64,000 nucleotides of DNA from Eunapius fragilis (taxonomy: Eukaryota; Porifera; Demospongiae; Spongillida; Spongillidae): positions 357,501 through 421,500 of the forward strand of contig OY811987.1 in NCBI GenBank assembly GCA_963681505.1. Direction: 5' to 3'. Position 1 is the first letter of the stretch. Each line of letters opens with the position of its first letter. Shown one piece after another: positions 47,501 to 58,907 of the stretch. The translations under genes were made by a program, and so were the position numbers. Under the pieces are notes generated by a model. It was not told the DNA's origin. It saw only the letters and a program-made list of their open reading frames with translations, and made no database searches.

Positions 47501-50500
47501 GTGTACATGAGGTCCAAAACAATCTTTATAAAATTTTAAACTATTAATATTAAAAACTGTTAGCCAGGTACATAGAACACACAAGAATGTATGTACACAG
47601 AGCTCACCACACTTGACTTCATCAGAGTTATCTCCACAGTCATTATAACCATTACACACATTATCAGAGCTGGTACAGAAACCATTATTACACCTGAATT
47701 GTGATGAACTGCATCCTATAAGGAGAGATGGAAACATTTATGCACTGATATAATAATGGTTGCATATTTGCTCATTATACTTCAGGTCCAAAAACAACTT
47801 TATGAAAGCCTTTATAAAATTGCAAACTATTTTGACTTAAATTAAATAATCAGAGGCTAAGCCTTTCGCTTGTGAGAGCCAATGCTAAAGCCTTCCTCTC
47901 CCATGCAAGGTCTCAGCAGACGGAGAAGGGGGGGGGGGGGGGTTAAGGTGTGTGGGTGTGGGGTGGTTACTGCTGTGACTTTGATTTTGTTGGTGTGCTG
48001 TACGGTGTAAAATCATATAATAATAACAATAAATTGGCAACTGGCTGTTAGTTGCCTCGCCTGCTCCATCCTAATGGTTTGTCATAGTATAACTGTGTGG
48101 AGCTCTAGCTTAGATCTGTATTATATAACTTGTATCAATATAGTTGGTGCATAAATGCATTCTAAAGTATAAAATATGCATTTTCATACCAAAATAAAAA
48201 TAAATAAAAGAGCTAGGCTGGACATGTATCCCCATAGCAGTGGAGACTTATGGGTGCTGGGGTGCAGAAGCCGTGCAAACATTGACACGCCTTGCCTCTC
48301 GCCTAGCCACCAGGGGAAATTGCTCCAAGTCCCATGCTACCTGTGTATTGTATGGCAGGCAAAGCATCTAGTAAGTATAGCAGTTGCATATGCTTTAACT
48401 AGATTTAAGTTTAGCCTGCCATAAAGGCTGTTGAGGACAGCTGCTATTGCCTTGTTGGAACTGGTTGCTAGGCGAGAGGCCAGATGTGACAAAGACTCCA
48501 CATTAACAACTGTTAGCCAGGTACATAGAACACACAAGAATGTATGTACACAGAGCTCACCACACTTGACTTCATCAGAGTTATCTCCACAGTTATTATA
48601 ACCATTACATACATTATTAGAGCTGGTACAGAAACCATTATTACAGCTGAATTGTGAAGAAGTGCATTCTATAAGAGAGATATGCATTGATAATTGATAA
48701 CTTTGTTTTGAACACAAAACATTATACTTCAGGTCCAAAACAACTTTATTAAAGCCTTTATAAAATTTGACTTAAATTAATAAATAAATTTTAAAAAAAT
48801 TTTTTTTGTGTATAAATAACAAATTTATTTAATGCAAAAGGTACTGACAATAATAAATAATAATAATGTTAACTAATCACACAACACAACATTCCCAGAG
48901 AAACAATTTCCAATGGCCGGCACCAGGGATCTCATCAGTAAAAATAATAAATTGGCAACTGGCTGTTAGTCGCCTCGCTTTCTCCATCCTAATGGTTTGT
49001 CATAGTATAACCAGAGATAATATATATAACTGTGTAGAGCTCTAGCTTAGATCTGTATTATATAACTTGTATTAATATAATTGCTGCATAAATGCATTCT
49101 CATGTATAAAATATGCATATTTTCATACCAAAATAAAAATAAATAAATAAATATAAAACATGTACACAAGTTAATTGTCTTGTGTTTAGTTATTGATTAA
49201 TGTTCAATTATGGTTGAAAAACTATGTCGACCTCTGAATGAGGTTATGTCGGGCATCCACAGTCGCCTCAGCCTCACCCTCATGAGGCAGAATGCCAGGG
49301 CAATTTTGGCCAGATGTGTCGCACCAAACACTTGCTGTGACTTTTAGTTATTTATAGTACTTATGTTTTAATGTATTCTGTACTTTAGCATTATCCTAGT
49401 GCCATTGCGTTTCGTTAATAAATTATAGCCATGGTTGAAAAAACAACATGAATATGTAACTACCTAATCTAAACAGTCTACATGTCCGAGGCAAAGCATC
49501 TAGTAAGTATAGCAGTTGCATTTGCTTTAACTAGATTTTGATTTAGCCTGCCATTAAGGCTGTTGAGGACAGCTGCTATTGCCTTGTTGGAACTGGTTGC
49601 TAGGCGAGAGGCCAGATGTGACAAAGACTCCATATTAAAAACTGTTAGCCAGGTACATAGAACACACAAGAATGTATGTACACAGAGCTCACCACACTTG
49701 ACTTCATCAGAGTTATCTCCACAGTCATTATAACCATTACATACATTATCAGAGCTGGTACAGAAACCATTATTACAGCTGAATTGTGAAGAAGTGCATT
49801 CTATAAGGAGAGATGGAAATTAATATCTATACACTGTTGTGTAAAATAGATAACTTTGTTTTGAACACAAAACATTTGCTTGAATTGGGGCCCAAATGTG
49901 TACACAGATCAATGAATTGGGGCCCAAATGTGTACACAGATCAATGAATTGGGGCCCAAATGTGTACACAGATCAATGAATTGGGGCCCAAATGTGCACA
50001 CAGATCAATGGATTGGGGCCCAAATGTGTACACAGATCAATGGATTGGGGCCCAGATGTGCACACAGATCAATGGATTGGGGCCCAAATGTGCACACAGA
50101 TCAATGGATTGGGGCCCAGATGTGTACACAGATCAATGAATTGGGGCCCGAATGTGCACACAGATCAATGAATTGGGGCCCGAATGTGCACACAGATCAA
50201 TGGATTGGGGCCCAAATGTGCACACAGATCAATGAATTGGGGCCTGAATGTGCACACAGATCAATGAATTGGGGCCCAAATGTGCACACAGATCAATGGA
50301 TTGGGGCCCAGATGTGCACACAGATCAATGGATTGGGGCCCAAATGTGCACACAGATCAATGGATTCAGTTTGTGTTATAAAACTGCAAGTGGTTTGAGA
50401 AACTTTATCAGTTGGAACCAGGAAATGGATATCATCTTGAAGCTATAAAAACGTTGTGGTTGATGCAAGTGATGAGCACACACACCAATGTTTGTTATTG

Positions 50501-53500
50501 TGACATGGGGGGGGGGGGGGGATTAAGGTTATTGAGATGCCTTAGGTGACCAAGAAGGTACACATGATTGTGTCGAAAAGAAGATTAAAAATTGAATATC
50601 TGCCTATGTAGAAACAGTTGGTAACGGGATTAAATCCTGTAATTATCAGTTCTTTGCATTACAAAATTGGCCTGCTGGTTTAATAGAACAATCTAAATCA
50701 AAGTTAAGGGGGCTGAGAAAGTGGAGATGCAGATTTAAAATGTATGTTTTTAACTTTACATTTGAATTAATCAACAGACAAAATTAAAAGTTTTTAAAAA
50801 GGGGGGGGGGGGGGGGGGGGGGGGGGGGTGAAAGGGTTTCTGTACCTATAATCTGTGCTGTACTGTTCAGTTTTGAGGGTTTATGTACTAGTTTATACAT
50901 GTACACATACTTGGGTAGGAACAGATAGCTCTCGCAGAATGACTGGAAATGTCGCATGTCATGTTATTTCCACTCCCTGGACATGAATACAGGGTGGTTT
51001 CATTTCCAGTACATCCTCCAATGCCATACCACATAGAGACTGAAGACGGAGTACTGAAGTATGATCCATTAACAGCAGTACCTGCATATAATGAGAGGCC
51101 ATTACAAGTGCACCTTTGTCCTAGAGTTTCCATCCCCTACCTCGTGTGTACCCCAGCTGGTTGCAGGTCACCTTTGCCTCATTAGGCCCCCAGGCAGTGT
51201 CACAGATGGGAATGAATTGGTTCAAGCCGCAGAGTAGTACAGTACCCTGTGAACTGCCTCCATACAAACGGATATCTCCCAGATAACAAGCTGAGGACAA
51301 TGCAAAGGTTTTATGAAGTGCTTTGTTGTGGTATAAAATTGAGAAATAAGTAAGTGGTAAGAAGTAAAATGAGTAAAAACCTAAAATTAACAAGACCAAA
51401 TTTCAACCTACACTTTTGAAGACAAAGTTCTTTTTAAAAATACAAGCTTCATTATTATTGCGGTTTTCTAATGCTAATAGATGGTGTTCAAATTATTTGA
51501 AAGCATGTGGATTTCTAGAGAAAGGAAATATCAGGAACTACGATAGTAGTTCCTATATAGGAATTGACACGGGTCGTTGAAATCATTTTTTAAAACGCGA
51601 CCCGTATATAACTCGCGTACCAAGAAACGGATAGCGTAGCTCTTTGTTGCTATCGAACCAGAAAGCAAAGACGGTCATTTAAATGTTTTGTTCCAGCCTT
51701 CAAACTGTTTCTGTTTGCTTTTAGAGAACAAAAAAAAAAAAAACTCGTGTTTTTCCTCGTCCCTAGGCCAATTCTTCTCGTCTTCTAATTCTTCTTCGTC
51801 TCGGGTGAGTATAACTCGGGATAGGAATGGTTTTAAAGAGCGCAGATTATACCAATCGCTTTAGAATCTCATAGAAGGACATCTTCAGGTATCAGATATA
51901 TGATGAAACTGATATACGTAATCATTACGTAATGCGGAGTGCTAAATTGAAGCGTTCCCTTGGCAACATTCACGTATAATTAGAATTGTGCAGCGTTGGC
52001 TAGCGAAGCTGTTTTTGTCAAAATGCCTTCCCGTCAACAAAAAAGAGGAGAGCTAAACGACGAGAGGAATATCTTCAAATTCGACGGTCGACAAGTTAGT
52101 CCTCCCGCTTCGGTACAATGTTGATCCTTAACATAAGCGTGACGTTAATTGAAATTGGGGGGGGGGGGGGGAGGGGGCAGCATAAGTGCCATTAAAGAGG
52201 CTACGTCATAACTATAACTTGTGAGCACTTGCCAGTATCTGCAGATATCATCGGAAACAAGTAAAGAAAAAACGAGAAAGTTGGTGGGATATAAGAATTG
52301 GAGGCAAAGGAGGTGTAAAAAGGAAGGGAACAAGGTTTTGGAAAAACAAAAATGAGACAAAAATTCTATATTTAGCACTTCTGTTACATTTACATGTGAG
52401 GATTTTTGTCTCATTTTTGTTTTCCCAAAACCTTGTTCCCTTCCTTTTTACACCTCCTTTGCCTCCAATTCCTATATCCCACCAACTTTCTCGTTAGAGA
52501 ATGTTTTTCTTTACTTGTATACATATATTAACACCCACAGTTAGCATATGACAACTTGCTAATATCTCAGAAGCCTTGTTTTAGACCACCATTGTCAAAA
52601 TATTGAATGAGTGCATAAAAACGTTTTTTTCAGGAGTTAACCGCATTTTTTTTTGAAGGTACGGAAAATAACATATACACATAACGAAACGTTCTAAATG
52701 ATGTTTAGATCAGTGAGGAAAATGGGGGAGGGGCCTGCACCATCATCCATGCATAAAATACAGAAACCTACTTACTCCTAATAAACTTTAAACTTATATG
52801 TAATTACATGGGGACCTTGACAACAGAGCTCTTGAGGGCCAAACTAAGTCTTTCGTACAACGAGTTCATAGCCTTGGACTTAAGATAGTTCAATCTGGTG
52901 GCCAAACGACCTGCCAATCTAGATAGAAAGCCTCCAACATCTACATGATTCTACAGCATACCCAGCCCAATTCTGAGCACATGGTGTTAATTGCTGTGGT
53001 ACACTTGGTTTTTATTGCTGTGTTTTTCAAGCAGTCAGCACTGAGGTGTTGACATCAGAAGGCACTGATTGACAACCCTGTTAAACCTGCTCTTTGAGCA
53101 ATGTTCTACTGTAGATAGAGCACACACCTTCTCTCTGTCTCCTCCCCCCATGCTTCATCTTGGGTGTCTGTCATCTCATCTGAAGGGCTAGACCTTCATC
53201 TCCAGCCTTCTGAGCTCCAGGTGTTTATCGAGTGGTGGCCATGACACCTCTATTGGTTCAATTTGTGTGTACCCTGAAATCATCAAAAGGGCCTCAGAAG
53301 CTCTTAGATTCAGTACTCTCTTACCTGCAGTTCCACATTGTGAATGAATAAAGGATTTTGAGTTGTGCTAGGGACACATGATTTATTATTATTACAATAG
53401 CAAGCTATCATAGAATAGCTGATGTAATTGGCTATTTTTAGCCAAATACTCAGCGATACTCGCTTTAGTTAATTGCCCGATAAGTTAGACGTCTCTAACA

Positions 53501-54389
53501 AATCCCTGAAGATCACATCTTCAAGCGATTGGTACACTTGACGTTATTTACTGTCGTGAGTTATGCTAACCCAAAGGAAGAAGAGGATGAAGAATTTGAT
53601 ACATTTATATTGATATTTGATTGAACTTACAACACATTATACTATTGAAATTCATGGCACATTAATAACACCATACAGCTTACTGCACTGGACTTCATCA
53701 CTGCCATCACCACAGTCATTGTTCTTATCACAAACCAATATGTTACGTATACATGTCCCATTCCTGCATGTGAACTGAGAGGACGAGCAAGCAGCTGGTG
53801 GGAAGAGACAACATCACTGGATACATGCGTACAGAACTGAAGACACTATTAAGTCTCCAGGCATAAACTATAGAATTAATCATTATAAACATTTACATAC
53901 ACAGAATGACATACAAGAAATAATAATGTTAGCCTCTCGCCTAGCCACTTTTTCATCCAGACCCAAGTCTAGGGTATTATCTGAGCTGTATGGCCGGCTT
54001 AATCTCCATTTAGTTAGGGCAAATGTGAGTGCTATTTTGTGCAGACTTTCAGGCCCTCATCAGGAATACATCTGAGTTTGTATGTTGTTTTGTGATTTAT
54101 GTTTAGTTTTTTTTTTTTTTTTTGTTTGCATTTGAATAATAAAAATAATGTATTTAGGCATTATTGGTGTTTGTACAATGACCACTATATTTATGAGCAG
54201 TTATAATACTTACATACATACATACATCAAAACCTGCAGCACACCAACAAAATCAAAGTCACAGCAGCAACCACCCCACACCCACACACCTCATATGTAT
54301 TTGAATAAAATAATAATAATAATAGTTCCGGATTTTGTCTAGTAGGTATTTGATTTATTGTGATATACATACATTATGTATTGTGAAGT

Positions 54390-54428
<39 letters not shown>

Positions 54429-54709
54429 GATGGGTATGTGTCCCCATGGTGGTAGAATCGTATGGAGCTTGGGGCGATGAGGCCTCTTCTATCATTTCAT
54501 CAATTGCCTCCAGACTCGCCACCTCTACATGCAAGTCCAAGTCAGTTGTGCTGAATGACATTTATGGCCGGCTTAATGTCCATCTAGTTCGTGCCAATGC
54601 TACAGCCATCCTCTCTAGAATTATCCCACTGTCATAGAGCTAGATCCGTTTGTGTGTGTAATGTGTTATGTAATAATTTTTAATAATAATTACATGTATA
54701 ATAACAAAA

Positions 54710-54752
<43 letters not shown>

Positions 54753-57430
54753 TAATAATAACCATTTGTGTATCTCTTGCATCTTGTATTCTTATGTATA
54801 AAAACTATGATATGATTTTAAAATAATAATAATAATTAGGCTTGAATCCTTTCGATTTCTGCCCCTCACGCAGGTTCTTGGATTTCAGCAAAGGGTGGAT
54901 CCAGCGAGGGGGACCTGGGGGTCCGGGCCCCCCCCCCCCCCCCCCCCCCCCCCGTCCCCTCAGGCCCTCAATAATGACTATGAATTATCTAATGCAGTGT
55001 TTCGAATTTTTAAAAAGTTCAGCGCTTTCCCTCTATATTATATCTTGAATTCTACATATGCGCATGCTACATCTCTCCTCCATACCCTTAGTTCGACACG
55101 GCACCTCTTCTGCCCCTCTCCCTCATTAATTATTTATGTCGGACCCCCCCCCCCTTGCCAAATTCCTGGATCCGCCACTGAGTTAGGATGGTAGCTGTGG
55201 AAATGTATGGCAATTGGGGAAAGAGGCTCAGAGTGTTTTTTTCCCGGCTTGCTTCTCTGCGCTTTCCATCAGCCAGGCCATCCCCAAACCCAAAATTTTG
55301 TCTGAAATCTAAGCCACCTCAACATGTCATTGGAGGTCCGTGGCAAGGGCCATCATGGGAAGGGAAGCTGTCCAAGGGTAGGTTGGTGGAACTTAGGGTG
55401 ATTAGTTGTGCTTGTAAGTAGAACTGTATATTCATTAAAACATGTATGTATTCATGTATTACATGTTCATGTATTATTTTAAAATAATAATAATACACAT
55501 CTGAGCCACTAAATATGCAAGTTCTGGCAGACAGGTTGCACCATTACTAAAATAACCTGTACCCTTTGTCCTATACTAACCTGTACCCTTTGTCCTATAC
55601 TCTCTATGAGTAATAACCTGTACCCTTTGTCCTATACTCTCTACAAGTAATAACCTGTACCCTTTGTCCTATACTCTCTACAAGTAATACAATTGATCTC
55701 CGCCTCTTCTGGAGTCAAATGCCCGTCTATAGTAAACGAAAAAACCACACGGTGTCAAATCTCCTAAAATCCCCACATTGGCTCATATTGGGGGGGGGGG
55801 GGGGGTACCCAAGTTACATTGACATATAACTTTTTTACGGGTTTAAAAATCAACTAGGCCAAATGCTTTGTACCAACTACCTATAGTTATGAAGCAATTT
55901 TCATCCATTAGGCATGGAGAAAGCCTTCAAAACGTGTTTATTGGAGTGGGGTTACTGAAAATGAATGCATCTTAGTCATTACAGTCAGTTAACATTTTTA
56001 ATTTTTGTGTGTTATTGACGAACAATGAAAAAACATCACCGCCCAATCAGATTTTCATTATGTCCTTTTTTTTTCTTTTTCAAATAAACATTAAGCTGAT
56101 GAAAATTTTTAGGACCAGTTATCCGCTATAGGGCAGGTTAAGTCCGGCAACGCAAACTGCTTTTTGGTACTTGTCTGAACCCGAAACCCGGGTTTTGTTA
56201 TTTGTTTGAACCGCAAAACCGCCCATTGTACGAACCCCCTAATTGTATTGTGTTCGCTCGCGACCTCCAGGCCAGGGCCACCGTAATTTTATTGCTGTCT
56301 TCATTATAAATCGATTGAAAAATCTAAGCGTGTTTTTTTTTTTTTTCTGTCACGATTGAAATTGAAACACTGCTCGAAAATTGTTGCCTGTATTCTCACT
56401 GCATGGATAACTTTTTAAATCCTAACTCTGAATGATTCTTTGCCATTAATGACTAAGCATGAGCCAACACGTTCTTAACCGCAAGACAAACTTAAAATTC
56501 GTAGCCGCATAGCACTCTAAACACGCTATTAAATCTGGAACTGTGATCGTTGTTGGGAGGGGGTGGGGGGGGGGGGGGGGGGGGTGGGGTGGGGTGGGGG
56601 GTCCACTGAGTAAAGACCCCATCCGATGGCCTTGGGCTGTACGTAGCATAGATTATTTGCTGTAGCGTCCCATAGAGATTCTAAATCATGAGTGTCTAAC
56701 CAGTAATGAATTTGCGATCAAAAAAATAATTTACGTACACTATAGTATGCTAGTATTCATGCACATTTTGAATAATTATTTGGCTTGATACGCCAACTAT
56801 ATATTTCTGCATAACTGCAGGGGTGGCGGAAGCGGAATTTAAATGGGGGCTGAAGTTTGACACGATAATGATTTCATTACAGCAGAGATATTATCTCTGA
56901 TTACCATCGTACACTTGCATGCTGCTCAACATTTGCCGACGAACAAAGCAATTGGACAGGTAATTAAATCGATGAGTGGCCTACTGGCAGCGAATCACAT
57001 TACGTGAACTACACCGCTAACGCTTATTCATGTTAAGGTGTGTCACAATTATGGTGGGGACCAAAATCAGATTGGGCGGGGGGGGCTACAGCCCCCCCCC
57101 CCCCCCCCCCCCCCCCCCGCCGCCCCTGAATAAGGTATGGTATAGTGGCCTTCATCCATACGATCTACATGAATAGCTAGCTGTCAAATGTCATTGTCTC
57201 CATTCATTCCGACTAGGCCGGTGTGGAATGAACTGCGTACGCAATTCGATCCGGGCAAACACGTCATGAGTGAAATCGTCTACAAACTTTAATTAATAGT
57301 GAAAGTGAGCAAACACGGCCGAAGCCTGCATGTATACTCTAGCACACGTACACGTACCTTTGACGACAGTAGTTAGAGATGTGACCGTCCAGACGACCAG
57401 CAAGAACCTTTTCATTGCGAAGCAAAGCAT
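44515..57430 (-). CDS. Single-pass receptor with LDLa and SRCR domains
   Basis: A cell-surface receptor of the modular type expanded in sponges; ligand unknown. I group the following minus-strand exons into one gene, all phase 1. Signal peptide 57358-57430 ([19 protein letters not shown]). LDLa 53684-53794 ([16 protein letters not shown]). SRCR 51141-51290 plus 50911-51081 ([17 protein letters not shown]). Three nearly identical 108-bp LDLa exons at 49693-49800, 48561-48668 and 47608-47715 ([15 protein letters not shown]). SRCR 45728-45890 plus about 45503-45670 ([28 protein letters not shown]). LDLa 45081-45191. Then TM and tail at 44515-44855: [17 protein letters not shown] followed by a Pro/Tyr-rich tail with LPPYS and ending HPAAK. 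LDLa exons keep six cysteines and the D-x-S-D-E calcium site. Two adjacent genes instead of one cannot be excluded. Confidence 0.65.
46895..47170. mobile_element. Degraded MITE, same family as 52258-52518
   Basis: Left arm gaacgttggtggcatatagg, then gtggtgtaaaaaggaaggaa. The inner inverted repeat taataagaaggagaaatgta pairs with tacatttcctcttcttatta-like sequence at 47085-47106. It matches the arms of the better preserved copy at 52258. Confidence 0.65.
47855..47925 (+). mobile_element. Retroelement 3'-tail fragment (copy b)
   Basis: A short remnant reads [20 protein letters not shown], the terminal part of the shared retroelement end. It lies in a receptor intron next to an LDLa exon. Confidence 0.45.
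48355..48500 (-). mobile_element. Retroelement 3'-tail fragment (copy c)
   Basis: Minus-strand remnant [20 protein letters not shown], then [20 protein letters not shown]. It lies 60 bp downstream of an LDLa exon, and the same arrangement recurs at copy e, so both were duplicated with their exon. Confidence 0.6.
49205..49350 (+). mobile_element. Retroelement 3'-tail fragment (copy d)
   Basis: Plus-strand remnant [20 protein letters not shown], then [15 protein letters not shown] and stop, a more diverged member of the same terminal domain. Confidence 0.5.
49487..49640 (-). mobile_element. Retroelement 3'-tail fragment (copy e)
   Basis: Minus-strand remnant [20 protein letters not shown], then [20 protein letters not shown]. 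It is almost identical to copy c and lies at the same distance from its LDLa exon. Confidence 0.6.
49878..50366. repeat. 32-bp minisatellite, about 15 copies
   Basis: Copies of ggggcccaaatgtg, (t/c)acacagatcaatg and (a/g)att lie in an intron of the receptor gene. The frame of 156 codons across it is repeat-driven, not a gene. Confidence 0.95.
50500..50910. other. Receptor intron with long G-run
   Basis: Contains an uninterrupted run of about 26 G at 50802-50828 and another at 50508-50521; otherwise AT-rich. No gene seen. G-runs of this length are prone to assembly length errors. Confidence 0.5.
51533..51554. other. 22-nt hairpin, copy 2
   Basis: AGGAACTAC and GTAGTTCCT, nine-base arms around a GATA loop. 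Relative to copy 1 the fifth base pair is changed on both sides (C-G to A-T), keeping the stem. Confidence 0.7.
52024..52125 (+). pseudogene. Short MPSR-type open frame
   Basis: A frame of 33 codons starts [16 protein letters not shown] and is preceded by gtcaaa, like the frame at 43823. No homology to a known gene is recognised. It may be the decayed first exon of a transposon-borne gene. Confidence 0.25.
52258..52518. mobile_element. About 260-bp foldback element (MITE)
   Basis: Arms of about 115 bp begin caagtaaagaaaaa and contain gttggtgggatataagaatt, gtgtaaaaaggaagggaaca and aggttttgg. They are the reverse complement of the right half, ending tttttctttacttg. A second, older copy lies at 46895-47170. 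Confidence 0.88.
52520..53640. other. Receptor intron, no gene recognised
   Basis: Plus-strand stretches between 52800 and 53350 look like decayed coding sequence with frequent stops, but I cannot name a family. Confidence 0.35.
53930..54080 (+). mobile_element. Retroelement 3'-tail fragment (copy f)
   Basis: Plus-strand remnant [20 protein letters not shown], then [20 protein letters not shown], followed by a stop and an A/T-rich tail, as expected of a retroelement 3' end. Confidence 0.6.
54425..54775 (+). mobile_element. Retroelement 3'-tail fragment (copy g)
   Basis: The best copy reads [40 protein letters not shown] and [20 protein letters not shown] before a stop near 54637. It is preceded by a (AAT)n run and followed by (AAAT)n, the simple-sequence tail typical of target-primed retroposition. 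Confidence 0.7.
54886..55180. mobile_element. GC-flanked inverted-repeat element
   Basis: Left end CAGCAAAGGGTGGATCCAGCGAGGGGG and right end, read inward, CAGTGGCGGATCCAGGAA are imperfect inverted copies enclosing long C runs. Same terminal type as the element at 43626; target duplication not clear. Confidence 0.55.
55186..55262 (+). mobile_element. Retroelement 3'-tail fragment (copy h)
   Basis: The remnant [22 protein letters not shown] matches the SYGAWG...SRLAS part of copy g. It directly abuts the right end of the inverted-repeat element at 54886-55180. Confidence 0.45.
55549..55690. repeat. 34-bp tandem repeat, about four copies
   Basis: Copies of taacctgtaccctttgtcct followed by atactctctacaag; the first copy is truncated. 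Confidence 0.9.
55691..56817. other. Receptor intron, no gene recognised
   Basis: AT-rich with G-runs at 55791-55805 and 56560-56600. No coding exon seen on either strand. Confidence 0.4.
56818..57128. mobile_element. hAT-like inverted-repeat element
   Basis: Starts CAGGGGTGGCGG and ends with the complement of CAGGGGCGGCGG, with a run of about 26 C near the right end. Ends of the form CAGGGG...CCCCTG are common in hAT elements; superfamily assignment is tentative and no clear target duplication was found. Confidence 0.5.
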
Positions 57431-57704
57431 GATTGCGCATGCTTGAAAAAATAAACTAATTAGGGTGGCCACTCTTGGCAGATTTTATCTGTAAACAAGG
57501 GAAAAATATGAGTTCTATCCCCACAATGTCATTAGCTGAACCATGTTTGCAAACCGCAAAAAACATGCAATTGTATATGTGTATATCGAGGTGTATATAG
57601 ATAATATTTTTTATTATCTATGGTATAACTAAATAGCAGCCATTTCCGCTCGGCCCGAGGACTTTATACCCATCCCTTTGCTGACACGGCGCATATACTT
57701 CTTA
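57431..57704. promoter_or_regulatory. Divergent promoter receptor / PH-WW gene
   Basis: 274 bp separate the receptor start (57430, minus) from the ATG of the PH-WW-collagen-like gene (57705, plus). A partial NRF1-like TGCGCATGC lies at about 57434-57442. Function inferred from orientation. Confidence 0.45.
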
Positions 57705-58860
57705 ATGGCACGGAGCCACACTTTGGCTCTGCCTCAGGCCCCACCTGAGCCTGTCATTCAGGACAGCTTCATACAGTACCACGCTGGGTACATTTGCAGA
57801 CGAACGACGGTTCTGAAGCGATATCGATGGAAGGACGAGTGGATCATTATCACCCCTGGTCAGTACATGCATAAGTCGGGTATATATATAAAAAGCTGGT
57901 GTGGAGATGGGCGTATGTAAGATATAATTAATGGGGATACTGCCGGGTCATAATATGTACCTGCGCATGCATGCTTATTTGCGTGCGCGCGGAAGGCGTA
58001 TATCCTTTGATACCGACGACGTAGCTGAGTGCCGCTCTCACCGGGTTTTTCCCTACCGTGCATGAAAACCTATATCAAGTTAGTTCCATGCATGAATGCA
58101 TGATGCATGGAATGCCATCAGTACGTCATTTTGCTCCGTGCGCATTTCGACTCCGTAATATAGACTTCGCCCGGCACGGCGATACACGGTGACAGTTCAG
58201 TGTACTCGTGTCAGTCATGTGTGGTACTGATACTCTACTGAGCTTGACAGAGTTTGTACTGATCCAAATAACCGGCGTTCATTATAACGATAGCGCAACT
58301 TTCGTTTCAGGATTGGTTGCTGGAAGGCGCAGTGTGCATCATAAAATCAGATCGATAAAAGCTGCATCCGGTTATTTTAAATTGCTATTTCAATACCTAT
58401 AAGAAACAAACAAGTGTATTCTGCATGAACGAGATTCTAGGAAAATCGAGATCCATCTTAAACTACATGCATGCATCCTGTCTGCGAGTCCGAAAAAAAA
58501 ATCCGGATATTCAATGCAAACTGTACGAAGGAACACTCAGTTTTATGCAGTATGGCGGTGAAACATACAGTTCCGTAATGTACATTGCTCGGCAGGGGCG
58601 TACCAACACCCACGTAAATATGCATGCAGCCCTTGCGGTTATAACGTATAATTATATCCAAGCAATCGTTGTATTAGAGAATACCTAAAGCCACTCCAAA
58701 TGTTGCTTCCCGTCCCGGGCTTTTTTTTTTTGACGGGCGGGCGGCTATTATCCATATTTATATATGAACGTACAACACATACTTGAAGAATAATGGAAAT
58801 TATTATACAATATGCAGTGCATGTGTGCATGTATGAACACATGCACTCAAATGCACACAT

Positions 58861-58907
<47 letters not shown>

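Noticed and set aside
49878..50366. CRISPR-like 32-bp array
   Set aside because: Direct minisatellite without spacers.
54335..54637. Asn-run protein
   Set aside because: An (AAT)n microsatellite fused to a retroelement tail.
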